Assembly (NCBI GenBank): GCA_900552585.1
Contig: USAB01000030.1
Location: 1-18,816 of the forward strand
Reading direction: 5' to 3'
From: an uncultured Coriobacteriaceae bacterium
GTDB taxonomy: Bacteria > Actinomycetota > Coriobacteriia > Coriobacteriales > Eggerthellaceae
DNA: 18,816 bases
The notes below the pieces were generated by a model. That model was not told the origin of the DNA, ran no database searches, and worked only from the letters and a program-made list of their open reading frames with translations. The position numbers were made by a program, and so were the translations under genes. Every line of letters begins with the position of its first letter. Within the stretch, counting starts at the first letter, position 1. Positions 5,801 to 13,292 of the stretch are shown in pieces.

Positions 5801-7423
5801 ATGAATTTTGCAACTCCGACAGGATTCCGCGACGTCATGCCGCAGGAAGCGCTGCGGCGCGAGAATCTGGCGCGTTCGTGCCAGGCGCTGTTTGCGGCGC
5901 ATGGCTATCAGCCCATCGAAACGCCCACGCTTGAGTCGTTCGATGTAATGGAGCATGGCGGCCATGTGCCCGGTGCCCCGTTCAAACTGTTCGACCGCGC
6001 GGGCGAGCTGCTGGCAATGCGTCCGGACGTCACATTGCAGGTGGCCCGCATGTGTGCAACGCGCCTGAAGGCGCAGCCGGGCCCGTTCCGCTTCCGCTAC
6101 ACGCAGCGCATCTTCCGTGAGACGGAGCCGCAGGTTCCAGCACGCGAGATGACGCAGGTCGGCGTTGAATGCATCGGCGAATCCGGCGCCGACGTGGACG
6201 CCGAGCTGCTGACGCTGCTGGTCGAGGCGCTGCGCGGCTGCGGGCTGACGGACTTCAAGATCTCCATCGGCACCGTCTCCGTGCTGCATGAGCTGCTGGA
6301 CGCCTGCTCGGATAACGACGACTGGAAGGCCGATGTGCTGAATGCGTTCCACACCTCGAACTTCGTCGAGCTGGACAACCTGATCAAATCCTCCCAGGCG
6401 CCCATGGCGAAGGACGATTACCTGAGCGCCATCGTGCGCCTGCCCCGCATCCGCGGCGGCCGCGAGGCAATCGATCAGGTCCACAACCTGGTGGCCCCGC
6501 TCGGCTGCGCCGGCGGTCTGGGCGCGTTCACGAAGACGTTCGACGCCCTGAACGAAGCCGGCCTGGCGGAATACGTGATGGTGGACTTCTCCGTCATGAG
6601 CTCGTTCGACTACTACACGGGGTTGATCTTCGAGGTGTACTCGCCGAACGTGGGCACGCCCCTAGGAAGCGGCGGTCGCTACGACAAGGTGCTTGCCTCG
6701 TACGGCCAGGCGCGTCCCGCTGCCGGCTTCGCGTTCTACCTGGAGCAGGTCATGAAGGCGCTGGACTTGGCGGGCAACGACAAGGACCGCCCGCTGCGCA
6801 TTGCGGTGCCGAAGGGCTCGCTGAATGCGGACACCATTGCATGCCTGACAACTGCGGGCTTGGATACCACGGGGCTGGACGATCCCGGGCGAAAGCTGAT
6901 CATCAGCAACCCCGGCGTGGATTTCATCATCGTGCGTCCCACGGATGCGCCGGTGTTCACGGCGCTGGGCGCTGCGGATTGCGGCATCTGCGGCAAGGAT
7001 TCGCTGGTGGAAGCGGACCTGGATGTCGTCGAGCTGGTGGATTTGAAATTTGGAGGCTGCCGCTTCGTGGTGGCGGAGCCGAGCGGCAACACGCCGAAGG
7101 TGGAGGAGCGCTACCGCAACCTGGGCTTCATCCGCGTGGCCACGAAGTACCCCCGCATCACGCGCGCCTACTACGATTCCGTGGGCATCCAGGTGGAGAT
7201 TGTGAAGCTGCACGGCAACATCGAGCTGGCGCCCATCACGGGCCTGGCGGAGCGCATCGTGGATATCACGGCCACTGGCACCACGCTGCGCGAGAACAAC
7301 CTTTCCGTCGTCGACGAGGTCATGAAATCGACGGCGCGATTCTTTGCAAATACGTGTGCCTTCCGCACGGATGACCGCATCACGGCATTGGCGGAGGTCC
7401 TGAAGAACGGGAGTGAGAACTGA
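5801..7423 (+). CDS. hisZG: Fused HisZ-HisG: ATP phosphoribosyltransferase regulatory subunit joined to short-form catalytic subunit
   Basis: The first step of histidine synthesis joins ATP and PRPP to N1-(5-phosphoribosyl)-ATP. Short HisG enzymes lack the C-terminal regulatory domain and need HisZ, a histidyl-tRNA synthetase paralogue, for activity and histidine feedback. Here both are in one 540-residue reading frame. Residues 1 to about 326 are HisZ-like: PTGFRDVMP (6-14), RPDVTLQVAR (74-83), the class II motif-2-like FRYTQRIFRETEP (98-110), and FDYYTGLIFEVY (269-280), with no anticodon-binding domain. Residues about 331-540 are short HisG: LRIAVPKGSLN (332-342), CGICGKDSLVE (394-404), and the PRPP loop DITATGTTLRENNL (488-501). 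No stop or start signal separates them; the linker is only about LAGNDKDRP. Start: ATG 5801 precedes the first family motif. A weak SD (GGGAACAGG, 5782-5790) lies 10 bases upstream. First gene of the operon. Confidence 0.92.
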   Translation: MNFATPTGFRDVMPQEALRRENLARSCQALFAAHGYQPIETPTLESFDVMEHGGHVPGAPFKLFDRAGELLAMRPDVTLQVARMCATRLKAQPGPFRFRYTQRIFRETEPQVPAREMTQVGVECIGESGADVDAELLTLLVEALRGCGLTDFKISIGTVSVLHELLDACSDNDDWKADVLNAFHTSNFVELDNLIKSSQAPMAKDDYLSAIVRLPRIRGGREAIDQVHNLVAPLGCAGGLGAFTKTFDALNEAGLAEYVMVDFSVMSSFDYYTGLIFEVYSPNVGTPLGSGGRYDKVLASYGQARPAAGFAFYLEQVMKALDLAGNDKDRPLRIAVPKGSLNADTIACLTTAGLDTTGLDDPGRKLIISNPGVDFIIVRPTDAPVFTALGAADCGICGKDSLVEADLDVVELVDLKFGGCRFVVAEPSGNTPKVEERYRNLGFIRVATKYPRITRAYYDSVGIQVEIVKLHGNIELAPITGLAERIVDITATGTTLRENNLSVVDEVMKSTARFFANTCAFRTDDRITALAEVLKNGSEN

Positions 7424-8790
7424 TGAGCATGAGGCGAATCGAACTGAAGCACGGCGAGTCCTTCCAGACGTCCCACCTGAAGCGAACCGGCGCGTTCAAC
7501 GCGGATGCCATGGTGGCGGCCACGAAGATTGTTGCCGATGTCCGCGAACGCGGCGACGAGGCCCTGCGCGAATACACGAAGCGCTTCGATGGTGTAGAGC
7601 TGGAGGGCTTCCGCGTGGATGACGCAGCCATTGCCGCTGCCCGCAGGCAGCTGGATGACAAGCTGGCGGCTGCGCTGCGCCATGCGGCGAAGCAGATTCG
7701 CGACTTCCACGAGCGCCAGAAACAACAGAGCTGGTTCTCTGTCCGTCCCGACGGCGCGCTGGTGGGCAGCAAAATCCAGCCGCTTGATTCTGCTGGCATC
7801 TACGTGCCGGGCGGGCGCGCACTGTATCCGTCCACGGTGCTGATGAACGCCATCCCGGCATCCGTGGCGGGTGTGAAGCGCATTGTGTGCGTGAACCCAC
7901 CCACGAAGGACGGCTCGCTTGATCCCGCCGTGGTTGAGGCATGCGTGCTGGGCGGCGTGACGGAGATTTACTCTGTTGGCGGCGCGCAGGCCATCGCCGC
8001 GTTGGCGTACGGCACCGAGAGCATCCGCCCCGTGGATAAGATTACCGGTCCGGGCAATGCGTTCGTGGCCGCTGCGAAGCGCGCGGTCTCCGGCGATGTG
8101 GGCATCGACATGGTCGCCGGCCCGTCCGAGGTCTGCGTGGTGGCGGACGAATCCGCCGACCCGAAGATGGTGGCAATCGACCTCATGGCGCAGGCTGAGC
8201 ATGACCCGCTGGCATCCTGCTACCTGGTCACGTTCGATTCCGCTTATGCCGACAAGGTAGAGGCAGCCATCGCGCAGCACATGAAGCAGTCCACGCGCGC
8301 AGACATCACCACGGCATCGCTGGACAACCAGGGCCTCATCGTGGTCTGCCCGAACATGAAGACGGCGCTGGGTGCCGTGAACGTCATAGCGCCGGAGCAC
8401 CTGGAGCTGCACGTCCGCCGTCCCATGGAGCTGCTGGGCGCCATCCGGCATGCCGGCGCCATCTTCCTGGGCGAATGGACGCCCGAAGCCGTGGGCGACT
8501 ACGTGGCCGGCCCGAACCACACATTGCCGACCGGCGGTACGGCGCGCTTCAGCTCGCCGCTGTCCGTGGACCAGTTCGTGAAGCGCTCCAGCGTCATTCA
8601 GTACACCCCGGCGTCCATCATGGCGGACGGCGAATCCATCATGGCCATTGCGCAGCGCGAGGGCCTGTGGGCGCACCGTCGTAGTGTGGAGCTGCGCATG
8701 GAAGCTATCCAAGAGGGACGCCTTGCCGACGTTGCTACCGACCGTGCGGTCGGCGATGCCTCGTTCCAGGCAGAATTGGCAGGAGAATAG
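7423..8790 (+). CDS. hisD: Histidinol dehydrogenase
   Basis: HisD is a zinc-dependent cytosolic enzyme that oxidises L-histidinol to L-histidine in two NAD-dependent steps, the end of the pathway. The protein has 455 residues, a little longer than the usual 430-435. The expected ligands are all present: Q257 and H260 (MAQAEHDP), D359 (VGDYVAGPNH) and H418 (LWAHRRSV). The catalytic pair E325-H326 (APEHLEL) is also there. Family motifs YVPGGRALYPSTVLMNAIPA (127-146) and GPGNAFVAAAKR (209-220) are clear. The start ATG overlaps the hisZG stop (TGATG) and has GGGAGTGAG just upstream. An in-frame ATG six bases later is possible but less favoured. Confidence 0.97.
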   Translation: MSMRRIELKHGESFQTSHLKRTGAFNADAMVAATKIVADVRERGDEALREYTKRFDGVELEGFRVDDAAIAAARRQLDDKLAAALRHAAKQIRDFHERQKQQSWFSVRPDGALVGSKIQPLDSAGIYVPGGRALYPSTVLMNAIPASVAGVKRIVCVNPPTKDGSLDPAVVEACVLGGVTEIYSVGGAQAIAALAYGTESIRPVDKITGPGNAFVAAAKRAVSGDVGIDMVAGPSEVCVVADESADPKMVAIDLMAQAEHDPLASCYLVTFDSAYADKVEAAIAQHMKQSTRADITTASLDNQGLIVVCPNMKTALGAVNVIAPEHLELHVRRPMELLGAIRHAGAIFLGEWTPEAVGDYVAGPNHTLPTGGTARFSSPLSVDQFVKRSSVIQYTPASIMADGESIMAIAQREGLWAHRRSVELRMEAIQEGRLADVATDRAVGDASFQAELAGE

Positions 8791-8792
8791 CA

Positions 8793-9884
8793 ATGAACAA
8801 TGTCCGCCCATCGAACGAGCGCTTGGCGAACCTGACGCCGTACGATCCGAAATACCTGCCGGCCAAATGCATGATGTCGGCGAATGAGAACCCATGGAAC
8901 GTGCCGGACAACATCCGCTACGAGGTGCGCAAGCGCCTGAAGGCCTGCGAATTCAACCGCTATCCCGATCCTCTGGCGAATTCGCTGCGCGAGGCCATCG
9001 CGGAGGCGAATGGCTTGGAGAAGGAGAACATTCTGCTGGGCAACGGCGGTGACGAGCTGCTGTTCAATACGGCGCTGTGCTGGGGCGGTCCGGGACGCAA
9101 GTTCCTGAACCTGCCGCCGACGTTCTCCGTGTACGAGAACAACGCGCTGCTGACCGGCACCGAAGTGGTGAACATCCCCCGGCGCGAAGACTATTCCATC
9201 GATGCCGATGCCGTGCTGTCCCGCGTGGCGGAAGGCGATATCGACTTCATCATCATCACCAGCCCGAATAACCCCACCGGCCAATTGGTCGACGAGAGCT
9301 TCGTGGACGAGCTTCTGAACTGTACCGATGCGCTGGTCATGGTGGACGAGGCCTATGGCGAGTTCTCGCGTACCACCATGCGCCCGTACCTGTCCATGCA
9401 CAAGAATCTCGTTCTGCTGCGTACCTTCTCCAAGGCGTTCGCGCTGGCAGGCGTGCGCCTGGGCTATCTGTTGGGCGATGCCGAGGTGCTGTCCGAGTAC
9501 CTGAAGGTGCGCCAGCCGTATTCCGTCGACAAAGTGTCGCAGATCATCGGCCAGACCGTGTTCGAGCATCGCTCGGAGTTCTCGCCCATCATCAACGACA
9601 TCATCGAATGTCGCGAATGGCTTATCGAGAAGATGCGCACGATTCCCGGGCTGACGGTATATCCGTCCGATTCGAATTTCATCCTCTTCAAGGTAAAGGA
9701 TGCCGGCGATGTCTGGCAGCGCCTGTACGACCGCGGTATCCTGATCCGCGATTTCTCGAAGACGCGCTACATCGAGGATTGCCTGCGTGTCAGCGTGGGC
9801 ACGCCGGAGCAGAACCGCGAGTTCATTGATGCGCTGCAGGATATTTTCGCGGAACGGAGGTTGGAACATGTCCGACACGACTAG
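8793..9884 (+). CDS. hisC: Histidinol-phosphate aminotransferase
   Basis: HisC is a PLP-dependent class I/II aminotransferase that makes L-histidinol phosphate from imidazole-acetol phosphate and glutamate. At 363 residues it is normal for the family. Visible motifs: NENP (31-34), GNGGDELL (83-90, binding the cofactor phosphate), SPNNPTGQL (157-165), VDEAYGEF (184-191), the PLP lysine K214 in RTFSKAFALAGVRLGY, and RVSVGTPEQN (332-341) with the substrate-carboxylate arginine. AGGAGA (8781-8786) lies 6 bases before ATG 8793, two bases after the hisD stop. Its last 17 bases overlap the hisB start, so hisB translation is coupled to it. Confidence 0.96.
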   Translation: MNNVRPSNERLANLTPYDPKYLPAKCMMSANENPWNVPDNIRYEVRKRLKACEFNRYPDPLANSLREAIAEANGLEKENILLGNGGDELLFNTALCWGGPGRKFLNLPPTFSVYENNALLTGTEVVNIPRREDYSIDADAVLSRVAEGDIDFIIITSPNNPTGQLVDESFVDELLNCTDALVMVDEAYGEFSRTTMRPYLSMHKNLVLLRTFSKAFALAGVRLGYLLGDAEVLSEYLKVRQPYSVDKVSQIIGQTVFEHRSEFSPIINDIIECREWLIEKMRTIPGLTVYPSDSNFILFKVKDAGDVWQRLYDRGILIRDFSKTRYIEDCLRVSVGTPEQNREFIDALQDIFAERRLEHVRHD

Positions 9885-10463
9885 CGAGCGTCGCTTCGCG
9901 GAGCTTTCGCGCACCACGAAGGAGACGGACATCGTGCTGTCCATCGATCTGGACGGATCGGGCGCTGCGGATATCGACACCGGCGTGCCGTTCTTCGACC
10001 ATATGCTGGACGCTTTCGGGCGCCACGGCCTGTTCGACCTGACCGTGAAGGCCACCGGCGACATTGATGTGGACGCGCACCACACCGTGGAGGACTGCGG
10101 CATCGTGCTGGGCCGGGCGGTTGCGCAGGCGCTGGGCGACAAACGCGGTATCACGCGATACGGCTCTATCGTGCTGCCCATGGACGAGGCGCTGATCATG
10201 GCCGCTGTGGACATCTCCGGCCGCGGTCAGCTGCATTACGCCGTTGAACCTGCTCCCGGCATGCTGGGCATCTTCGACACGGCCCTTGCCGAGGAGTTCT
10301 TCATCGCGTTCGCCGCGAATGCAGGCATCACGCTGCACTTGCGCCAGATTGCCGGGAAGAATTCCCACCACGTAATCGAAGCCACGTTCAAGGCCTGCGC
10401 CCGGGCGCTATCTTGGACCCGCGCGTGGCCGGCCAGCTTCCCTCCACGAAAGGAAGCCTGTAA
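9868..10463 (+). pseudogene. hisB: Imidazoleglycerol-phosphate dehydratase, frameshifted near the 3' end
   Basis: HisB dehydrates imidazole glycerol phosphate to imidazole-acetol phosphate. From ATG 9868 (GGAGG at 9856-9860) the frame encodes an ordinary enzyme for 180 residues: FFDHMLDAFGRHG (42-54), the metal motif HHTVED (71-76), and HHVIEATFKACARA (167-180). After codon 180 (10405-10407) the frame changes. The conserved family ending LDPRVAGQLPSTKGSL is intact but read from 10413 in the -1 frame, stopping at TAA 10461-10463, which overlaps the hisH start (TAATG). Unshifted reading gives a 424-residue protein with a meaningless tail running across all of hisH to 11142. From recalled family spacing a loss of about 10-13 bases is likely. 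The PSTKG tail is thought to contribute phosphate-binding residues, so the change should hurt activity. Alternatives: sequencing or assembly error, or a natural mutation. Monofunctional type, with no phosphatase domain. Confidence 0.85.
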
Positions 10464-11128
10464 TGGCCGCCGCACCGCGCATTGCCGTCATCGACTATGC
10501 GAAGGGCAACCTGAAGAGCGTGGAGCGCGGCCTGCAGCGGGCCGGTGCCGCCGCATTCATCACGGACGACCCCGATCGGATCATGGGCGCCGACGCCCTG
10601 GTGCTGCCGGGTGTCGGCGCATTCGCGGATGCGATGGCGGGCATGGATGCCACCGGACAGCCGAGCGCCATCCTTACGGCACTCGACCGCGGCAAGCCGT
10701 TCCTGGGTATCTGCCTGGGGCTGCAGCTGCTGTTCGCGAACGGCATGGAGGGCGCACCCGAGGGCGGCCCGCTGCCGAAGGGCCTGGGCATCATCGCGGG
10801 CACGGCTGTGCGCATGCCGAAGACGGATGCGCGGGGCAGAAGCTACAAGGTGCCGCATGTGGGATGGAATTCCATCGAGTTCGATCCCTCGAATACGGAC
10901 TGTGCGCTGCTGGATGGCGTGAAACCGGGCGAGTACTTCTACTTCACGCACAGCTATATTGCGCCGGAGAACCATGCGACGGTGGCCACCACCACGCATT
11001 CCGTAACGTTCCCCAGCGTGATCCAGGCAAGCCCCACGGTATTCGGCGTGCAATTCCATCCGGAGAAGAGCTCGGATGCCGGCGCGCGGGTGCTGGACAA
11101 CTACGTGGACATCGTGCGAAATTGCTAG
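10463..11128 (+). CDS. hisH: Imidazole glycerol phosphate synthase, glutamine amidotransferase subunit
   Basis: HisH hydrolyses glutamine and channels ammonia to HisF for ring closure, yielding imidazole glycerol phosphate and AICAR. The 221-residue class I amidotransferase shows VLPGVGAFADAM (47-58), the nucleophile elbow FLGICLGLQLLF with C84, and the catalytic H199 and E201 in GVQFHPEKSS. VGWNSIEF (133-140) and YFYFTHSY (158-165) are family-typical. ATG 10463 overlaps the original hisB stop as TAATG, with AAAGGAAG (10449-10456) as ribosome binding site. The hisB frameshift would remove termination-coupled reinitiation at this site but leaves the ribosome binding site intact. Confidence 0.97.
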   Translation: MAAAPRIAVIDYAKGNLKSVERGLQRAGAAAFITDDPDRIMGADALVLPGVGAFADAMAGMDATGQPSAILTALDRGKPFLGICLGLQLLFANGMEGAPEGGPLPKGLGIIAGTAVRMPKTDARGRSYKVPHVGWNSIEFDPSNTDCALLDGVKPGEYFYFTHSYIAPENHATVATTTHSVTFPSVIQASPTVFGVQFHPEKSSDAGARVLDNYVDIVRNC

Positions 11129-11149
11129 ACGGCAGAGAATAGAGAACCA

Positions 11150-11176
11150 TGCAGGCGCCTGCAACATACAGGCACC
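11150..11176 (+). other. Palindrome / alternative hairpins between hisH and hisA
   Basis: The 79-base hisH-hisA spacer is the longest within the operon. It holds a perfect 14-base palindrome TGCAGGCGCCTGCA (11150-11163). Its right half can instead pair downstream: GGCGCCTG (11154-11161) with CAGGCACC (11169-11176), 7 of 8 pairs around a 7-base loop, followed by only three Ts. Two mutually exclusive folds are therefore possible. This could be a weak attenuator, an mRNA processing site, or chance. Confidence 0.4.
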
Positions 11177-11207
11177 TTTAGAGATTGAAAGCGAAGGCGG
11201 TCGGATC

Positions 11208-11960
11208 ATGCATCTTCTTCCCGCAATTGATATCCTGGGCGGCCAGGCCGTCCGTTTGGCGAAGGGCGACTACCACGCCGTAACGGTGTACAACCAGGAT
11301 CCCGTGGCGCAGGCGCGCATCTTCGAAGCGGACGGGGCGGAATGGCTGCATGTGGTGGATCTGGACGGTGCCCGTACGGGCAAGCAGGAGAACCTTGCCA
11401 TCATTCAGCGCATCGTGAAGGAGACGGGCCTGAAGGTGGAGGTCGGCGGCGGCGTCCGGAACAGGGAGGCCGTCGAGAACTTGGCGAATGCGGGTGCATC
11501 ACGCATCGTGCTGGGAACGGTGCTGGTGAAGGATCCGGATTTCGCACAGGCGGCCGTGGAGGAGTACGGCGATCTGCTGGCGGCCGGCATCGACGCGCGC
11601 GACGGCAAGGCGGCAATCTCCGGCTGGGAAAAGGATGGCGGCATCTCCGCAGACGACCTGGCGCGTCGGATGGGCGATTTGGGATACCGCCACATGGTGT
11701 TCACGGACATCTCGCGCGACGGGATGCAAGTCGGCATCGATGTAGCGACGTATGAGCATATGGCGCACGTCTTCGGTCATCCCGTGGTGGCCAGTGGCGG
11801 CGTGGCCAGTCTTGCAGACATCGACCGGCTGGGCGAAGCAGCGGGCTCCATCGAGGGCGTCATCGCCGGGCGCGCCGTTTATGAGAAGACGCTCGACGTG
11901 GCGGAAGGCATTGCGGCCTGCCGCAAGTACACGCAGCTGTTCGAGAAGCAGGGCCGCTGA
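11208..11960 (+). CDS. hisA: ProFAR isomerase (phosphoribosylformimino-5-aminoimidazole carboxamide ribotide isomerase)
   Basis: HisA is a (beta/alpha)8 enzyme performing the Amadori rearrangement of ProFAR to PRFAR. The 250-residue protein shows both half-barrel phosphate-binding repeats. The catalytic aspartates are D8 (LLPAIDILGG) and D129 (AAGIDARDG). VEVGGGVRN (78-85) and ASGGVAS (195-201) are phosphate loops, and FTDISRDGMQVG (165-176) is typical. In many actinobacteria the same protein (PriA) also serves tryptophan synthesis as TrpF. No trp gene is seen here, and I cannot decide this from sequence alone. ATG 11208 with GAAGGCGG (11193-11200) upstream is chosen. A longer in-frame reading back to 11076 overlaps hisH and adds unrelated residues. 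Confidence 0.95.
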   Translation: MHLLPAIDILGGQAVRLAKGDYHAVTVYNQDPVAQARIFEADGAEWLHVVDLDGARTGKQENLAIIQRIVKETGLKVEVGGGVRNREAVENLANAGASRIVLGTVLVKDPDFAQAAVEEYGDLLAAGIDARDGKAAISGWEKDGGISADDLARRMGDLGYRHMVFTDISRDGMQVGIDVATYEHMAHVFGHPVVASGGVASLADIDRLGEAAGSIEGVIAGRAVYEKTLDVAEGIAACRKYTQLFEKQGR

Positions 11961-12010
11961 GGCTGCGGACATAGCTGCTGCGATAGCCGGGAAGCGATGA
12001 AGGAGATACC

Positions 12011-12775
12011 GTGCTGACAAAACGAGTGATTCCCTGCATGGACGTGAAGGATGGGCGCGTCGTAAAGGGCGTGAATTTCGTGAACCTGCGCGACGCGGGC
12101 GATCCCATCGAGCTGGCGCAGCGCTATGACGAGCAGCGCGCGGATGAAGTCGTGTTCCTGGACATCACGGCGACGCACGAGGGCCGAGCAACGACGGTGG
12201 CCATGGCCAGCCGCGCAAGCGAGGAGCTGCACCTGCCGTACTGCGTGGGCGGCGGTTTCCGCAGTGTGGCGGACATCCGCACCATGATTGCGGCCGGCGC
12301 CGACAAGGTGTCTGTGAACTCTGCGGCCGTGGCGAACCCGAAGATCATCACGGAGGCGGCCGCGGCATTCGGGACGCAGGCTATCCTGTGCGCCATCGAT
12401 GCGAAGCAGGTGGCGGGCAATCCGAACAAGTGGGAGGTCTATGTGGCCGGCGGCCGAAAGGCAACGGGGTTCGATGCCGTGGAGTGGGCGGCCGAGGCGG
12501 CACGCCGCGGCGCCGGCGAGATTCTGCTGACCAGCATGGACCGCGACGGCAGCAAGGACGGCTTCGACCTGGCGCTTACGCGCGCCGTGTCGCGCGCCGT
12601 GGACATCCCCGTCATTGCCAGCGGTGGCGTGGGCACGTTGGAGCATTTCGCCGAGGGCATCATCGAAGGCGAGGCGGACGCCGTTCTGGCTGCGAGCGTG
12701 TTCCATTTCGGGCAGTTCACCGTCCGCCAGGTCAAGGAGTACCTGGCAAGCCAGGGTATCCCGGTGCGCTTGTAG
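12011..12775 (+). CDS. hisF: Imidazole glycerol phosphate synthase, cyclase subunit
   Basis: HisF is the (beta/alpha)8 partner of HisH. It uses ammonia delivered through its barrel to convert PRFAR to imidazole glycerol phosphate plus AICAR, which links histidine and purine synthesis. The 254-residue protein has the catalytic D11 (RVIPCMDVKDGRVVKG) and D130 (ILCAIDAK). It also has FLDITATHEGRATT (49-62), YCVGGGFRS (77-85), LLTSMDRDGSKDGFD (172-186) and the phosphate loop IASGGVGT (202-209). The start is GTG 12011 with AGGAGA (12001-12006) 4 bases upstream; there is no competing ATG. It lies 50 bases after hisA. Confidence 0.97.
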   Translation: MLTKRVIPCMDVKDGRVVKGVNFVNLRDAGDPIELAQRYDEQRADEVVFLDITATHEGRATTVAMASRASEELHLPYCVGGGFRSVADIRTMIAAGADKVSVNSAAVANPKIITEAAAAFGTQAILCAIDAKQVAGNPNKWEVYVAGGRKATGFDAVEWAAEAARRGAGEILLTSMDRDGSKDGFDLALTRAVSRAVDIPVIASGGVGTLEHFAEGIIEGEADAVLAASVFHFGQFTVRQVKEYLASQGIPVRL

Positions 12776-12804
12776 GCGGCCGGCTCATCTGCAGGTTCAT
12801 CCAC

Positions 12805-12843
12805 GGCCCCGTTCCTTTCGCGCCCGGCGCAAGGGAAGGGGCC
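12805..12843 (+). other. Strong 39-base hairpin between hisF and hisI
   Basis: Bases 12805-12823 pair with 12827-12843 around a CCG loop: GGCCCC with GGGGCC, TTCC with GGAA, a T.G pair, TT with AA, and GCGC with GCGC. Single unpaired bases remain at 12811 and 12819. That is 17 pairs with two one-base bulges. No T-run follows, so it is not a standard terminator. It ends 5 bases before the in-frame ATG 12848 and buries the purine-rich GGGAAGGGG, while the ribosome binding site for ATG 12869 stays free. Confidence 0.75.
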
Positions 12844-12868
12844 GGTTATGCGAAGGGACGAGGAAATC

Positions 12869-13216
12869 ATGGGGAAGGAAACAGGCGCGCTGGATATTTG
12901 CGATGTGACGTTCGACGACCGAGGGCTGGTGCCCTGCATCGTGCAGGATGCGCAGTCGGGCCAGGTGCTGATGATGGCCTGGATGAATCGGGAGTCGCTG
13001 CGCTTGACCGTGGAGCAGCGCACGACGTGGTTCTGGTCGCGCAGCCGCGGGAAGCTGTGGCATAAGGGCGAGGAAAGCGGCAATGTGCAGGAGCTGCATG
13101 AGCTGCGTTACGACTGCGATGCCGACACGCTGCTGGCGCTTGTGCGCCCAGCGGGCCCCGCATGCCACACGGGCCATGCATCCTGCTTCTACCGATCCTT
13201 CGCGCTGCCAGAATAG
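12869..13216 (+). CDS. hisI: Phosphoribosyl-AMP cyclohydrolase
   Basis: HisI hydrolyses the adenine ring of phosphoribosyl-AMP, the third step of the pathway, using bound Zn and Mg. The 115-residue protein carries MMAWMNRESL (35-44), FWSRSRGKLWHKGEESGNVQ (55-74), the Mg site DCDAD (82-86) and the zinc cysteines C83, C99 and C106 (GPACHTGHASC). It is monofunctional: there is no HisE (phosphoribosyl-ATP pyrophosphatase) domain, so HisE must come from elsewhere. ATG 12869 is preferred because GAGGA (12860-12864) lies 4 bases upstream. An in-frame ATG at 12848 adds seven residues but its purine-rich upstream lies in the hairpin. Last gene of the his operon. Confidence 0.94.
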   Translation: MGKETGALDICDVTFDDRGLVPCIVQDAQSGQVLMMAWMNRESLRLTVEQRTTWFWSRSRGKLWHKGEESGNVQELHELRYDCDADTLLALVRPAGPACHTGHASCFYRSFALPE

Positions 13217-13292
13217 CGCCTACCGCACATCGCGCCGTACGGTAACGGATTCGTTTCTGCGGCTTCGTGTACCGGCGATTCGCGGGAACGGT

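Noticed and set aside
5682..5804. Classical histidine attenuator leader peptide
   Set aside because: No run of His codons is present in any frame of the leader; the 34-codon frame has a single one.
7171..8895. Long open frame on the minus strand (574 codons) opposite hisG/hisD
   Set aside because: Its codon phase mirrors the GC-rich third positions of the real + strand genes, the translation is His/Arg/Val-rich without recognisable motifs, and hisZG and hisD explain the region fully.
8598..10214. Long open frame on the minus strand (538 codons) opposite hisD/hisC/hisB
   Set aside because: Same reason: an antisense shadow of well-supported his genes in GC-rich DNA.
10405..10415. Programmed ribosomal frameshift in hisB
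   Set aside because: No slippery heptamer or run of identical bases is seen at the junction, and residues expected between ARA and LDPR appear to be missing, which fits a deletion better. Kept only as a remote alternative.
9868..11142. A single 424-residue protein made of HisB plus a long C-terminal domain
   Set aside because: The tail after residue 180 is read out of frame over hisH, has no family character, and is Arg/Gly/His-rich as expected for an off-frame reading of GC-rich DNA. The true HisB ending exists in another frame.
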